This document shows positions 7,496-14,958 of a stretch of DNA of 20,790 nucleotides, piece after piece; within the stretch, counting starts at the first letter, position 1; every line of letters begins with the position of its first letter. A program made the position numbers and the translations under genes. This DNA comes from an uncultured Blautia sp. (GTDB taxonomy: Bacteria; Bacillota; Clostridia; Lachnospirales; Lachnospiraceae), in contig CAKRRX010000039.1 in the NCBI GenBank assembly GCA_934394595.1, positions 1-20,790 of the forward strand, given 5' to 3'. The notes beneath the pieces are model-generated. The model worked only from the letters and a program-made list of their open reading frames with translations, ran no database searches and was not told where the DNA came from.

Positions 7496-7515
7496 AACCA
7501 CTCCAGAGAGTGGTT
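7496..7515 (+). other. 5' leader stem-loop of the DUF624 mRNA
   Basis: The perfect 8-bp stem AACCACTC/GAGTGGTT has a 4-nt loop. If the TATAAT at 7483 is used, the hairpin forms the extreme 5' end of the transcript, a placement known to protect mRNAs from 5' decay. No T-run follows. Confidence 0.5.
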
Positions 7516-7537
7516 GATAAAAATAGGAGATGAATAG

Positions 7538-8197
7538 ATGAAAAGATTTTTTGGAATGAACTCAGGAGTATTTAAGTTTATGGGAGTGCTGCTGGAACTT
7601 GCAGAGATTGGAATTTTGTTTCTGATATGTTCCATCCCGATCGTAACCATTGGCGCATCCTATGCTGCAATGCAGGAAAGCCTTTACCAGATGCATGTTC
7701 ACGGGGAAGGCTGTTTCACTGCGAAACAGTTCTGGGGAACCTTTAAAAGCAGCCTGAAGCCCCTGGTACCTACCTGGTGCATCTGTCTGCTTTGCTTTGC
7801 AGGGCTGGGACTGAATATCCGTTTTGTGCTGTTAAACATGTCTGGCAGCATGCGAATGATTCTTTGCGGAATATACATAGTCCTTTTTTTGTTGATTTTT
7901 GGGATTCTGCAATATATCAGTATCTTTGTGGCACTTACCGGGAAATGGAACCGTGACTATCTGAAAAACAGCTTTCTTATGGCACTGGCAAAATTTCCCA
8001 CAGTAATTCTGGTTACTGTGATGACTGCTTCTGTCCTGACGATATTTATGCTGCCGGGCTCCTGGCTGCTGCGTCTGTTCCCTCTGGTTCTTTTGTTCTG
8101 GTTTTCCTGTCCGGCATATGTCTGTGTGAGCCTGCTGACCAGAAGTTTGGAACCCCTTTTCCCGGAACTTTTTGACAATGAGGAAAGTGAAAAGTAA
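7538..8197 (+). CDS. DUF624 (YesL-like) membrane protein
   Basis: A 219-residue integral membrane protein with about five hydrophobic segments. The N-terminal block, LLELAEIGILFLICSIPIVT followed by GAS.AA, is the hallmark of DUF624, the family of B. subtilis YesL. Members are often encoded beside LacI regulators and ABC sugar importers; YesL itself lies in a rhamnogalacturonan-utilisation cluster. The molecular role is unknown. AGGAGA about 8 nt before ATG 7538 fixes the start. An operator-like AAGCGCTT palindrome overlaps its stop codon, and the LacI regulator follows 185 bp later. The rhamnosidase remnant just upstream suggests it once belonged to a larger rhamnoside-related locus. Confidence 0.85.
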   Translation: MKRFFGMNSGVFKFMGVLLELAEIGILFLICSIPIVTIGASYAAMQESLYQMHVHGEGCFTAKQFWGTFKSSLKPLVPTWCICLLCFAGLGLNIRFVLLNMSGSMRMILCGIYIVLFLLIFGILQYISIFVALTGKWNRDYLKNSFLMALAKFPTVILVTVMTASVLTIFMLPGSWLLRLFPLVLLFWFSCPAYVCVSLLTRSLEPLFPELFDNEESEK

Positions 8198-8206
8198 GCG
8201 CTTTCC
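8193..8206. promoter_or_regulatory. LacI/cre-type operator copy 1
   Basis: The 14-mer AGTAAGCGCTTTCC is built around the perfect palindrome AAGCGCTT and overlaps the DUF624 stop codon. It matches the copy before the binding-protein gene at 13 of 14 positions. It lies about 150 bp upstream of copy 2 and could pair with it by looping. Confidence 0.6.
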
Positions 8207-8307
8207 CAAAATAGGGATTTTTACGGGAAATATAGATAAAAACCAATATGCAAAATAGTGCATTATAACGAAAATGGCTTTTAAAGAAAGAAAAACATAT
8301 AATATTA

Positions 8308-8336
8308 TTGACAATAACGGGAAAGAGTGATAACTT
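8308..8336 (+). promoter_or_regulatory. Putative promoter of the lacI-family gene
   Basis: A perfect -35 TTGACA (8308-8313). The -10 is poor: TAACTT at 17-nt spacing, or GATAAC at 15. The start site would fall close to operator copy 2. Confidence 0.45.
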
Positions 8337-8344
8337 TTAAGACA

Positions 8345-8360
8345 AGGAAAGGGCTTTCCT
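8345..8360. promoter_or_regulatory. LacI/cre-type operator copy 2 (autoregulation)
   Basis: AGGAAAG and CTTTCCT form perfect 7-bp arms around GG. The inner 14-mer (8346-8359) matches copy 3 at 12 of 14 positions. It lies just downstream of the lacI -10 region, where a repressor would block initiation. Its centre lacks the usual CG, so affinity may differ. Confidence 0.5.
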
Positions 8361-8382
8361 GAAAGATGAGGGAGGGAACGAA

Positions 8383-9402
8383 ATGGCAGTTACCATTGAG
8401 GATATTGCGAATGAAGCAAAAGTTTCGACTGCTACAGTATCCAGAGTGATCAATGATACCAAGGCAGTAAGCCCGGAACTGAAACAGAGAGTTCTTGATG
8501 CAATTGAGAGGAACCGGTTTAAGCCGAACACCTTTGCGAAAGGACTTGCTACTGATAAGTCGAACATCATCGGAGTTATCGTAAGTGATGTTTCCAACTC
8601 GGTTATTTCCACTGCAATCAAGGGAATCAACAGTGTTTTCCAGAAAAAAGGCTACACCGTCATGATCTGTGAATCAGACGGAAGCGGCAAGAAGGAGAAG
8701 ATGCTGCTGGAGCGGATGCAGGAGCAGAGAGCTTCCGGTGTTTTGCTGGCCGGTGTGAATATCGACAGCGACCGTGTGAAATGGATGCGCGGGCTGGATT
8801 ATCCCATGGTACTGTTCACACAGGCTGCCTCAGACGGGAAGAATCGGATACATACCGTGATCCATGATAATAAGAAGGTTGTACTGGATGCAGTATCCTT
8901 CCTTGTTACCAATGGCCATAAGCGGATCGCTTTTATCAGCGGCCCCAGGAATGACTATTCCTCCGGTGCCTTGCGAATCGAGGGCTTTATGGAAGCGGTG
9001 AAACAGTACGGATTGGATATCCCGGAGTCTTATCTGGTAGACGGTGGCTTTTCCTATGAAAGCGGAATGGAAGCCATGCAGAAGATTTATGAAGAAAGCG
9101 AGGTTCTGCCAACTGCAGTTCTTGCCTGCTGTGATATGACAGCCATCGGAGCTGTGGCCTGTATCAACAAGTTTGGTATGAAAGTACCGGATGACCTGTC
9201 TGTTATGGGAATTGATGATACTGAGCTGGCCATGTATGTGACACCGGCGTTGTCCACGGTAAGGATTCCTTATTATGATGAGGGAAGAATGGCAGCAGAA
9301 GAACTTCTGGATCTGATCGAGAATGACAGTGAAGAGACAGAGAAGCTTACTTATGTACCTCACAAGATCATTCGACGCTTTAGTGTGAAAAATATAGGTT
9401 AA
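8383..9402 (+). CDS. LacI-family transcriptional regulator
   Basis: A 339-residue regulator of standard family length. The N-terminal helix-turn-helix with hinge (about 1-58) has the typical TIEDIANEAKVSTATVSRVI pattern. A periplasmic-binding-protein-like effector domain (about 62-335) follows, including GVIVSD, HKRIAFI, the C-terminal GIDD and the STVRIPYYDEGRMAAE segment. The effector is unknown but should be the imported sugar or a product of it. ATG 8383 follows GAGGGAGG. The gene lies upstream of, and in the same direction as, the ABC importer operon. Operator-like palindromes in its own control region and before the importer argue for local repression with autoregulation. Homologues with this arrangement are usually sugar-responsive repressors. 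Confidence 0.93.
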   Translation: MAVTIEDIANEAKVSTATVSRVINDTKAVSPELKQRVLDAIERNRFKPNTFAKGLATDKSNIIGVIVSDVSNSVISTAIKGINSVFQKKGYTVMICESDGSGKKEKMLLERMQEQRASGVLLAGVNIDSDRVKWMRGLDYPMVLFTQAASDGKNRIHTVIHDNKKVVLDAVSFLVTNGHKRIAFISGPRNDYSSGALRIEGFMEAVKQYGLDIPESYLVDGGFSYESGMEAMQKIYEESEVLPTAVLACCDMTAIGAVACINKFGMKVPDDLSVMGIDDTELAMYVTPALSTVRIPYYDEGRMAAEELLDLIENDSEETEKLTYVPHKIIRRFSVKNIG

Positions 9403-9444
9403 AAACAGGTTTAAAAGCTTTAACGTGCAGGGACGAACGGCTTT

Positions 9445-9473
9445 TTGACAGTTTGATTCTGACATCATGTTAT
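9445..9473 (+). promoter_or_regulatory. Putative promoter of the sugar-uptake operon
   Basis: Perfect -35 TTGACA (9445-9450), 17-nt spacer, -10 TGTTAT (9468-9473, 4 of 6). Operator copy 3 lies about 50 bp downstream. A second TTGACA at 9487-9492 has no acceptable -10. Overlapping short palindromes (ATCCTGC/GCAGGAT at 9472-9478 and 9502-9508; ACTTGACAAGT at 9485-9495) may be further protein-binding sites. Confidence 0.45.
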
Positions 9474-9524
9474 CCTGCTATATGACTTGACAAGTTGTCT
9501 GGCAGGATGATTTTAGAAGGGAAA

Positions 9525-9538
9525 GGTAAGCGCTTTCC
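9525..9538. promoter_or_regulatory. LacI/cre-type operator copy 3
   Basis: GGTAAGCGCTTTCC is palindromic except for one T/T pair and lies about 68 bp before the binding-protein start codon. It is the best of the three copies. It also resembles a CcpA cre site, so carbon-catabolite control is an alternative to, or may add to, control by the adjacent LacI-family protein. Confidence 0.65.
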
Positions 9539-9605
9539 TACATTAAATTCAGAACTTTCTCCCTACGGGGATAAGTATATTTCATATATCAAAGGAGGAT
9601 ATAAA

Positions 9606-10886
9606 ATGAAAAGAAACATGTTACGTATCACAACCGCAATCGGTCTGGTTGCAGCCATGACAGTATCCCAGAGCGCACCTGTATTTGCAGATGACAACTC
9701 CGGTGATAAGATCACACTTACCTTTGCTTTTGACGAGGGTGTAGGAACACCTACAGAGGAAGCAATCGAAGCATTCAATGCCAGCCAGGATGAGATCCAG
9801 GTTGAGTCTTATCACCTTCCACAGGATGCAAACAACCTGCATGATGACTTCGTAAATAAGATGGTTTCCGAAGACACAAGCATTGATGTTATGGCTCTTG
9901 ATGTTGTGTACATCGCTGAGTTTGCTTCCGCAGGCTGGCTTGAGAACCTTGACGGTTTATACACAGATGATGAGCTTGCAGCTTATCTTGATGGAACTGT
10001 TGAAGGTGCAAAATATGACGGAAGCCTTTATGCAGCACCATGGTTCACAAATGCATCTGCTCTGTTCTATCGTACAGATGTACTGGAAGACCTGGGAATC
10101 ACAGAAGTTCCTACCACATATCAGGGCTGGATCGATGTATTTGAGAAACTTGGCGAGGATTCCGGAATTGATTATGCATTCTGCTATCAGGGAGGCCAGA
10201 GCGAGGCTATGGTTTGCAACTGGGTTGAGTTCCTTGCTTCCTTCGGAACAAGCGTACTTGATGAGGATGGAAATCCGATCTGCAACTCTCAGGAAGCTAT
10301 TGATGCAACACAGCTGATGACTGATTATATTGGAACCTATGCTCCGGAAGGAACTACAACATACGCTGAGACAGAGTCCCAGCAGGTATTCCAGGAAGGA
10401 AAATCCCTTACCTGCCGTACATGGTCCGGAACATGGAATACATTCAACGATCCAGAGCAGTCTGACGTAGCAGGAAAAGTTGGTATGACAATGCTTCCTG
10501 TATACAACGAAGGCGATACAGCACACAGCTGCCTTGGCGGTCTTGACCTTGCTGTAAATACCTATATCGATGACGAGCATAAAGAAGCTGCAAAGACATT
10601 CATCAAATGGTTAAGCTCTGAGGAAGAGGAGAAAGCATTCTGCCTTAGCTCTTCTCAGCCGCCGACAGTAAAAGCTGTTTACTCTGATGCAGATGTACTT
10701 GAGCAGATCCCATTCTACACAGACTTCTACAGCATTATCGAGAATGGTAAAGGACGTCCGTCTTCTCCAGATTACTCCTTATTATCTGATGCAATCCAGA
10801 GAAATGTACACTCCGCTCTGACAAAAGAAGTTTCTGTTGAGGATGCATTAAACGCACTGCAGGAAGAGGCTGAGGCTCTCGGCTGA
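9606..10886 (+). CDS. ABC sugar transporter solute-binding protein (secreted, non-lipoprotein)
   Basis: A 426-residue extracellular binding protein of the MalE-like carbohydrate uptake (CUT1) type. The start is ATG 9606, preceded by AAAGGAGG; in-frame codons upstream to 9495 have no ribosome binding site and would bury the signal peptide. The N-terminus has basic residues, a hydrophobic core and a likely signal peptidase I site after VFA (residue 28). There is no lipobox cysteine, which is unusual for a Gram-positive binding protein. Mature features typical of the family include the TPTEEAIEAFN start and the APWFTNASALFYRTDVLEDLG segment. It is the first gene of the uptake operon, followed by a hairpin and then the two permeases. 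Substrate is inferred from the amylosucrase downstream, perhaps sucrose or another alpha-glucoside. Confidence 0.92.
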   Translation: MKRNMLRITTAIGLVAAMTVSQSAPVFADDNSGDKITLTFAFDEGVGTPTEEAIEAFNASQDEIQVESYHLPQDANNLHDDFVNKMVSEDTSIDVMALDVVYIAEFASAGWLENLDGLYTDDELAAYLDGTVEGAKYDGSLYAAPWFTNASALFYRTDVLEDLGITEVPTTYQGWIDVFEKLGEDSGIDYAFCYQGGQSEAMVCNWVEFLASFGTSVLDEDGNPICNSQEAIDATQLMTDYIGTYAPEGTTTYAETESQQVFQEGKSLTCRTWSGTWNTFNDPEQSDVAGKVGMTMLPVYNEGDTAHSCLGGLDLAVNTYIDDEHKEAAKTFIKWLSSEEEEKAFCLSSSQPPTVKAVYSDADVLEQIPFYTDFYSIIENGKGRPSSPDYSLLSDAIQRNVHSALTKEVSVEDALNALQEEAEALG

Positions 10887-10920
10887 TAATCCTGTATCGG
10901 AAGTTTTATAGTAATGGTGT

Positions 10921-10951
10921 TGCTCCGCGGCGGGAGGTTGGCCGCGGAGTA
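10921..10951 (+). other. GC-rich intercistronic hairpin
   Basis: The perfect 9-bp stem CTCCGCGGC/GCCGCGGAG (10923-10931, 10941-10949) has a 9-nt loop and extends by a G-U and a U-A pair. No T-run follows. Between a binding-protein gene and its permease genes such structures usually protect or partly terminate the mRNA, giving excess binding protein. Confidence 0.7.
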
Positions 10952-10979
10952 TTTAAGATAGCGATGGAGGAGAAGAATT

Positions 10980-11879
10980 TTGAAAACGAAGAAAGTAAGT
11001 CCTCAGTCAAAAGAGGCGAAGACAGCATGGGCAATGCTGGCACCTGCGCTTGTTGTTCTGGGACTGATACAGGGATATCCGATCCTGAGAACATTCTGGC
11101 TTAGTTTTCACGAAATGAACCTGAAAAAACCACAGACAGGATTTCCGTTGGTTGGTCTTGAAAATTATGCAAAGATCCTGACAGATGGACGTGCAGGCGA
11201 AGATATTTTATTCACTCTAAAATTCACAGTAGCCACAGTTGTACTGGAGCTGGTTATTGGATTTGCAGCAGCACTTGTTATGAATCGTGCTTTCAAAGGA
11301 AGAGGATTTGTTCGTGCAGCGATCCTGGTTCCCTGGGCAATTCCGACATCGGTATCTGCTATGATGTGGAAATTCATTTACAACGATCAGTATGGTATGT
11401 TCAATGACCTCCTGTACAGACTTGGAATTATTGACAGCTATAAGGCATGGCTCAGCACTAGCAGCGGAAGCTTTATGGCAATGGTTATCACTGATGTTTG
11501 GAAAACGGCGCCTTATATGGCACTGCTCCTTCTTGCCGGTCTGCAGACTATTGATGAGGGTCTGTATGAAGCTGCAAAGATTGACGGAGCAAACGTGTTC
11601 CAGCGTTTCTTCAAGATCACATTGCCGGTTGTAAAATCATCTGTATTAGTAGCACTTTTGTTCAGAACACTGGATGCATTCCGTGTATTCGACCTTGTAA
11701 GTGTATTGACCGGTGGTGCAAACGGAACAGAAAGTATTGCAATGTATGCATATAAACAGATTATGACATTCCTGAACTTTGGTTATGGATCTGCAGTGGC
11801 AATCCTTATTTTCCTTATTGTATTTGGTATCAGTCTGATTTATATGTGCTTCCTGAAAAAAGATCTGACTGCAGAGTAG
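10980..11879 (+). CDS. ABC sugar transporter permease, MalF/UgpA type
   Basis: A 299-residue inner permease subunit with about six membrane helices (first about 17-38, last about 265-290). The EAA loop contacting the ATPase reads EAAKIDGANVFQRFFKITLP (197-216), with the conserved G at 203. The start codon appears to be TTG at 10980, 9 nt after GGAGG; the nearby ATG at 10964 is in another frame. A TTG start and the hairpin upstream would both lower expression relative to the binding protein. It is 10 bp ahead of the second permease, with which it should form a heterodimer. No ATP-binding subunit is encoded in the window. Confidence 0.93.
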   Translation: MKTKKVSPQSKEAKTAWAMLAPALVVLGLIQGYPILRTFWLSFHEMNLKKPQTGFPLVGLENYAKILTDGRAGEDILFTLKFTVATVVLELVIGFAAALVMNRAFKGRGFVRAAILVPWAIPTSVSAMMWKFIYNDQYGMFNDLLYRLGIIDSYKAWLSTSSGSFMAMVITDVWKTAPYMALLLLAGLQTIDEGLYEAAKIDGANVFQRFFKITLPVVKSSVLVALLFRTLDAFRVFDLVSVLTGGANGTESIAMYAYKQIMTFLNFGYGSAVAILIFLIVFGISLIYMCFLKKDLTAE

Positions 11880-11889
11880 AGGTGGAAAT

Positions 11890-12729
11890 ATGAAGACAAA
11901 AACAAAACGTACCATAGGATGGGTAGCATTCTACATATTTGTTGCGGTATTCGTTGTGCTGCTGCTTCTTCCATTTATCTGGCAGTTCCTTACTTCTGTA
12001 AAACCGTTAAATGAGATTGCTGAAATGCCTGCAAAATGGATTCCAAGTTATGTACACGGACAGTTTTATGTAAATGTATTTACCAAGCATCCATTTGCAA
12101 AATATATGTTAAACAGTTTTATCGTAGCAACTTTATCAACTTTACTCAGCCTTATTATAGGTGCATCTGCAGCTTATGCGCTGTCAAGACTGCACTTCAA
12201 AGGAAGAGCTTTACTTCTGATGGTGATCCTGGGAGTTTCCATGTTCCCAACTATCGCAACTTTATCACCATTGTACCTGATCCTGAAAAGTTTAAATTTA
12301 CTGAACACCTATCAGGGACTTATTTTAACTTATATTGGTTTCTCACTTCCAATGGCAATCTGGCTTATGACAAACTTCTTTTCTCAGATTGAAAGAGGAT
12401 TTGAAGAGGCAGCAGCTATTGACGGATGCAGTCATTTCCAGACCTTTACCAAGATCATGCTGCCGCTGATCAAGCCTGCAACCTTTTCTGTTGGTCTGCT
12501 GGTATTTATCAACTGCTGGAATGAGTATCTGTATTCCCTGACTTTTATGAGCAAAGATTCCATGAGAACAGTTCCTGTAGGAATCGCTTTGTTCCCAAGT
12601 AACTATCAGCTCCCATGGGGCGATATGGCAGCTGCATCTATTGTCTGCACACTGCCGCTGATCGTTCTGGTACTTGTGTTCCAGAAGAATATTGTAGCAG
12701 GTCTGACTACAGGTGGAATGAAAGGTTGA
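11890..12729 (+). CDS. ABC sugar transporter permease, MalG/UgpE type
   Basis: A 279-residue permease with about six membrane helices. The EAA loop reads EEAAAIDGCSHFQTFTKIML (172-191). The N-terminal LPFIWQFLTSVKP segment is typical of the MalG-type partner. GAGGTGG just before ATG 11890 is the ribosome binding site, and the 10-bp gap to the first permease implies tight co-translation. With the upstream permease and the binding protein it makes a CUT1-type importer lacking its own ATPase. Confidence 0.93.
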   Translation: MKTKTKRTIGWVAFYIFVAVFVVLLLLPFIWQFLTSVKPLNEIAEMPAKWIPSYVHGQFYVNVFTKHPFAKYMLNSFIVATLSTLLSLIIGASAAYALSRLHFKGRALLLMVILGVSMFPTIATLSPLYLILKSLNLLNTYQGLILTYIGFSLPMAIWLMTNFFSQIERGFEEAAAIDGCSHFQTFTKIMLPLIKPATFSVGLLVFINCWNEYLYSLTFMSKDSMRTVPVGIALFPSNYQLPWGDMAAASIVCTLPLIVLVLVFQKNIVAGLTTGGMKG

Positions 12730-12815
12730 CACCCGCACCGGTATGATATTATTATACAGGACAAGGGCAGAAGGCTCTTTGGTCTTACATCATTTTTAGA
12801 GAGGAAGCTAATACT

Positions 12816-13712
12816 ATGGAATATGTATCATTGACTGAAAATCTGAAATTCAGCCGCATCATTGCAGGCTGCATGCGTACTCTGGATGCCGGAATGGATG
12901 GAGAAAAGCTTCGTTCATTTGTACATGGCTGCATGGAACTTGGAATCGACACATTTGACCATGCACCTGTTTACGGAGCCGGAAAATGTGAGAAAATTTT
13001 TGGAGATGAGGTTCTTCGCAAAGATCCTTCTCTTCGTGACAAAATGAAAATCGTAACAAAGGCTGGTATCATCCTTCCGGGACAGAAAGGAAACAGCCAC
13101 ATTTACTATGATTCTACAAAAGCAAACATTCTCGCTGAAATGGATGCTTCTCTGGAGCGTCTGGGAACTGATCATGTAGATCTGCTTCTGATCCATCGTC
13201 CTGACGTTCTTAGCAATCCTCAGGAGACTGCAGAGGCTCTGACAGAGATCGTAAAAGCAGGAAAAGCGCTGAATGTAGGTGTATCCAATTATGAGCCGGC
13301 GCAGCTGGAAGCTCTTCAGAAATATCTGCCGGTTAAGATCGTTGCAAACCAGATGGAGTTCTCTGTAAAAGCTACTTACAACTTCTTCAATGGCGTTGTA
13401 GACAATGCGCAGATGAATCAGACAGGCCTTATGGCATGGTCCCCACTTGGCGGTGGAAGCGTATTCAAAGGTGAGGATGAGCAGTCTGTAAGACTCCGTG
13501 AGGTTATCAAAGAAATCGCAGAAAATCATCAGGTAAGCATGGACGTTGTAATGTATGCATTTGTACTTCGTCATCCGGCAAAGATCATGCCGATCACAGG
13601 TACTATGAACCTGGATCGTGTACAGAATGCTGTAGATACACTGAAGCTTGAACTTACATATGATGAGTGGTATGCAATCCTTGCTGCTTCAAGAGGATTT
13701 GATGTACCGTGA
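12816..13712 (+). CDS. Aldo/keto reductase, YdhF-like
   Basis: A 298-residue NAD(P)H-dependent oxidoreductase with the TIM-barrel aldo/keto reductase fold. The catalytic tetrad is intact: Asp48 in TFDHAPVYG, Tyr53, Lys82 in VTKAG and His127 in LLIHRPD. Cofactor-binding features include GVSNYEP, MAWSPLGGG and the C-terminal PITGTMNLDRVQNA segment. The overall pattern is closest to the E. coli YdhF type. ATG 12816 is preceded by GAGGAAG; the 86-bp gap after the permease holds no clear promoter or terminator, so it is probably in the operon. A role in reducing a keto or aldehyde sugar linked to the imported substrate is inference from context. Confidence 0.9.
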   Translation: MEYVSLTENLKFSRIIAGCMRTLDAGMDGEKLRSFVHGCMELGIDTFDHAPVYGAGKCEKIFGDEVLRKDPSLRDKMKIVTKAGIILPGQKGNSHIYYDSTKANILAEMDASLERLGTDHVDLLLIHRPDVLSNPQETAEALTEIVKAGKALNVGVSNYEPAQLEALQKYLPVKIVANQMEFSVKATYNFFNGVVDNAQMNQTGLMAWSPLGGGSVFKGEDEQSVRLREVIKEIAENHQVSMDVVMYAFVLRHPAKIMPITGTMNLDRVQNAVDTLKLELTYDEWYAILAASRGFDVP

Positions 13713-13720
13713 TCCACAGT

Positions 13721-13748
13721 TTAGGGGCAAAATACCTTTTGCCCCTAA
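13721..13748 (+). other. 12-bp intercistronic hairpin
   Basis: The perfect 12-bp arms (13721-13732, 13737-13748) surround loop TACC. The sequence after it (CTTGATATC) lacks a T-run, so read-through is likely; arms ending in AAAA/TTTT could still cause pausing. A TATAAT at 13764-13769 follows but has no -35 partner. Confidence 0.7.
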
Positions 13749-13784
13749 CTTGATATCATCTTATATAATAGAGGAGTTTATGAT

Positions 13785-14879
13785 ATGGGAAAAATCAGAT
13801 ATGGGTTGATCGGATCAGGATGGCGTGCTGAATTTTACATCCGTATTGCGAAGGCAGTTCCGGAAAAATTTGACCTGACAGCTGTTTTGATCAGAGATGA
13901 AGAAAAAGGCAGAAAGTTCAGTGAAAAATTTGGTGTCAAAGTGGTAAATTCACTGGATGCACTTATGGAAGACAAGCCGGAGTTTGTAGTTCTGGCAATC
14001 AAACGTGGATGTGTGACGGACTATCTGCTTCAGTTATTTGAAAAAGGAATTCCGGTGCTTACCGAGACACCTCCTGGAGAAAGCCAGGAAGATCTTCAGA
14101 AGCTCTGGGCTGCATATGAGAAATATCAGCAGCCGAAGGTACAGGTTGCAGAGCAGTATTTCTTACAGCCGCTTTACGCATCCTGGCACAAAGCCATTGA
14201 GCTGGGACTCCTTGGAAATGTGGAGAATATCAATATTTCCGCACTTCACGGCTACCACGGAATCAGCATGATCCGCTGGATGCTGGGTACAAAAGGTGAG
14301 CCATGTACCATGTATGGAAAACGTTATAAGTTCTCTGTTACAGAGACCTATGGACGTGAGGGAATGGCTTTTGACGGCGAAACCTTTATGTGTCCAAGAG
14401 ACCGTGTGACTCTGGAATTCAACAACGGACAGGTGGCATTCTTTGACTTCTCTGATCCGGCACAGTATCATTCCTTTATCCGTACCAGACAGTTATCCAT
14501 TCAGGGAGACCGTGGCGAGATCGATGATCTGACCATCCGTTACCTGACACCGGAGAACATTCCGGTGACGCAGGATCTGAACCGAATCGATCTTGGTGTA
14601 TATGGAAACCAGGAATGGTCTCATTTTGCGATCATGCTCGGAGAAAAGTTCCTTTACAAGACTCCGTTTGTGAATGCAAGACTGAATGATGATGAGATCG
14701 CAGTGGGCAGTCTTCTTCTTGGAATGAGCGAATATGTAAAAGGCGGACAGGAGATCTATTCTCTTGCAGATGCTCTCCAGGATATGTATCTCTGCCTGAA
14801 AATGGAAGAAGCAATGGCTTCTCCGTATACAGCTGTTACCACAGAAAAACAGCCATGGGATGCATCCCTGAAGATGTGA
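13785..14879 (+). CDS. Gfo/Idh/MocA-family oxidoreductase
   Basis: A 364-residue dinucleotide-dependent oxidoreductase. The N-terminal Rossmann fold starts with GLIGSGWRAEFY (7-18). The C-terminal alpha/beta domain follows from about 120, with a HGYHGISMIRWML helix at the expected active-site position. In most relatives the motif after the fifth strand is EKP with a catalytic lysine; here it reads TETPPG (93-98), with Thr95 in place of that lysine. Members of this family oxidise or reduce sugars, inositols and 3-keto glycosides, usually with NAD(P). AGGAG ends 8 nt before ATG 13785. Its position between the aldo/keto reductase and the amylosucrase suggests work on the imported sugar or a product. 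Family is secure; reaction and substrate are not known. Confidence 0.88.
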   Translation: MGKIRYGLIGSGWRAEFYIRIAKAVPEKFDLTAVLIRDEEKGRKFSEKFGVKVVNSLDALMEDKPEFVVLAIKRGCVTDYLLQLFEKGIPVLTETPPGESQEDLQKLWAAYEKYQQPKVQVAEQYFLQPLYASWHKAIELGLLGNVENINISALHGYHGISMIRWMLGTKGEPCTMYGKRYKFSVTETYGREGMAFDGETFMCPRDRVTLEFNNGQVAFFDFSDPAQYHSFIRTRQLSIQGDRGEIDDLTIRYLTPENIPVTQDLNRIDLGVYGNQEWSHFAIMLGEKFLYKTPFVNARLNDDEIAVGSLLLGMSEYVKGGQEIYSLADALQDMYLCLKMEEAMASPYTAVTTEKQPWDASLKM

Positions 14880-14884
14880 TCATA

Positions 14885-14907
14885 AGCTGCCGCATTTTGC
14901 GGCAGCT
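14885..14907 (+). other. GC-rich intercistronic hairpin
   Basis: The perfect 9-bp stem AGCTGCCGC/GCGGCAGCT has a 5-nt loop. ATTTGACG follows rather than a true T-run. It lies between the oxidoreductase and amylosucrase genes and probably acts as a stability or partial-termination element. A weak promoter (TTGACG at 14910, TAAACT 18 nt on) might restart transcription. Confidence 0.65.
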
Positions 14908-14958
14908 ATTTGACGTAATAAGCGAAATATTTTTAAACTTATTAATAGGAGAGAAAAA

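Noticed and set aside
9409..9425. GTTTAAAAGCTTTAAC after the lacI stop codon looks palindromic.
   Set aside because: Pairing breaks at three internal positions when aligned; only AAAGCTTT is a true palindrome, and it does not match the shared operator.
9495..9605. In-frame N-terminal extension of the binding protein back to 9495.
   Set aside because: It would run through operator copy 3, has no ribosome binding site and would put 37 polar residues before the signal peptide. ATG 9606 has an excellent AAAGGAGG.
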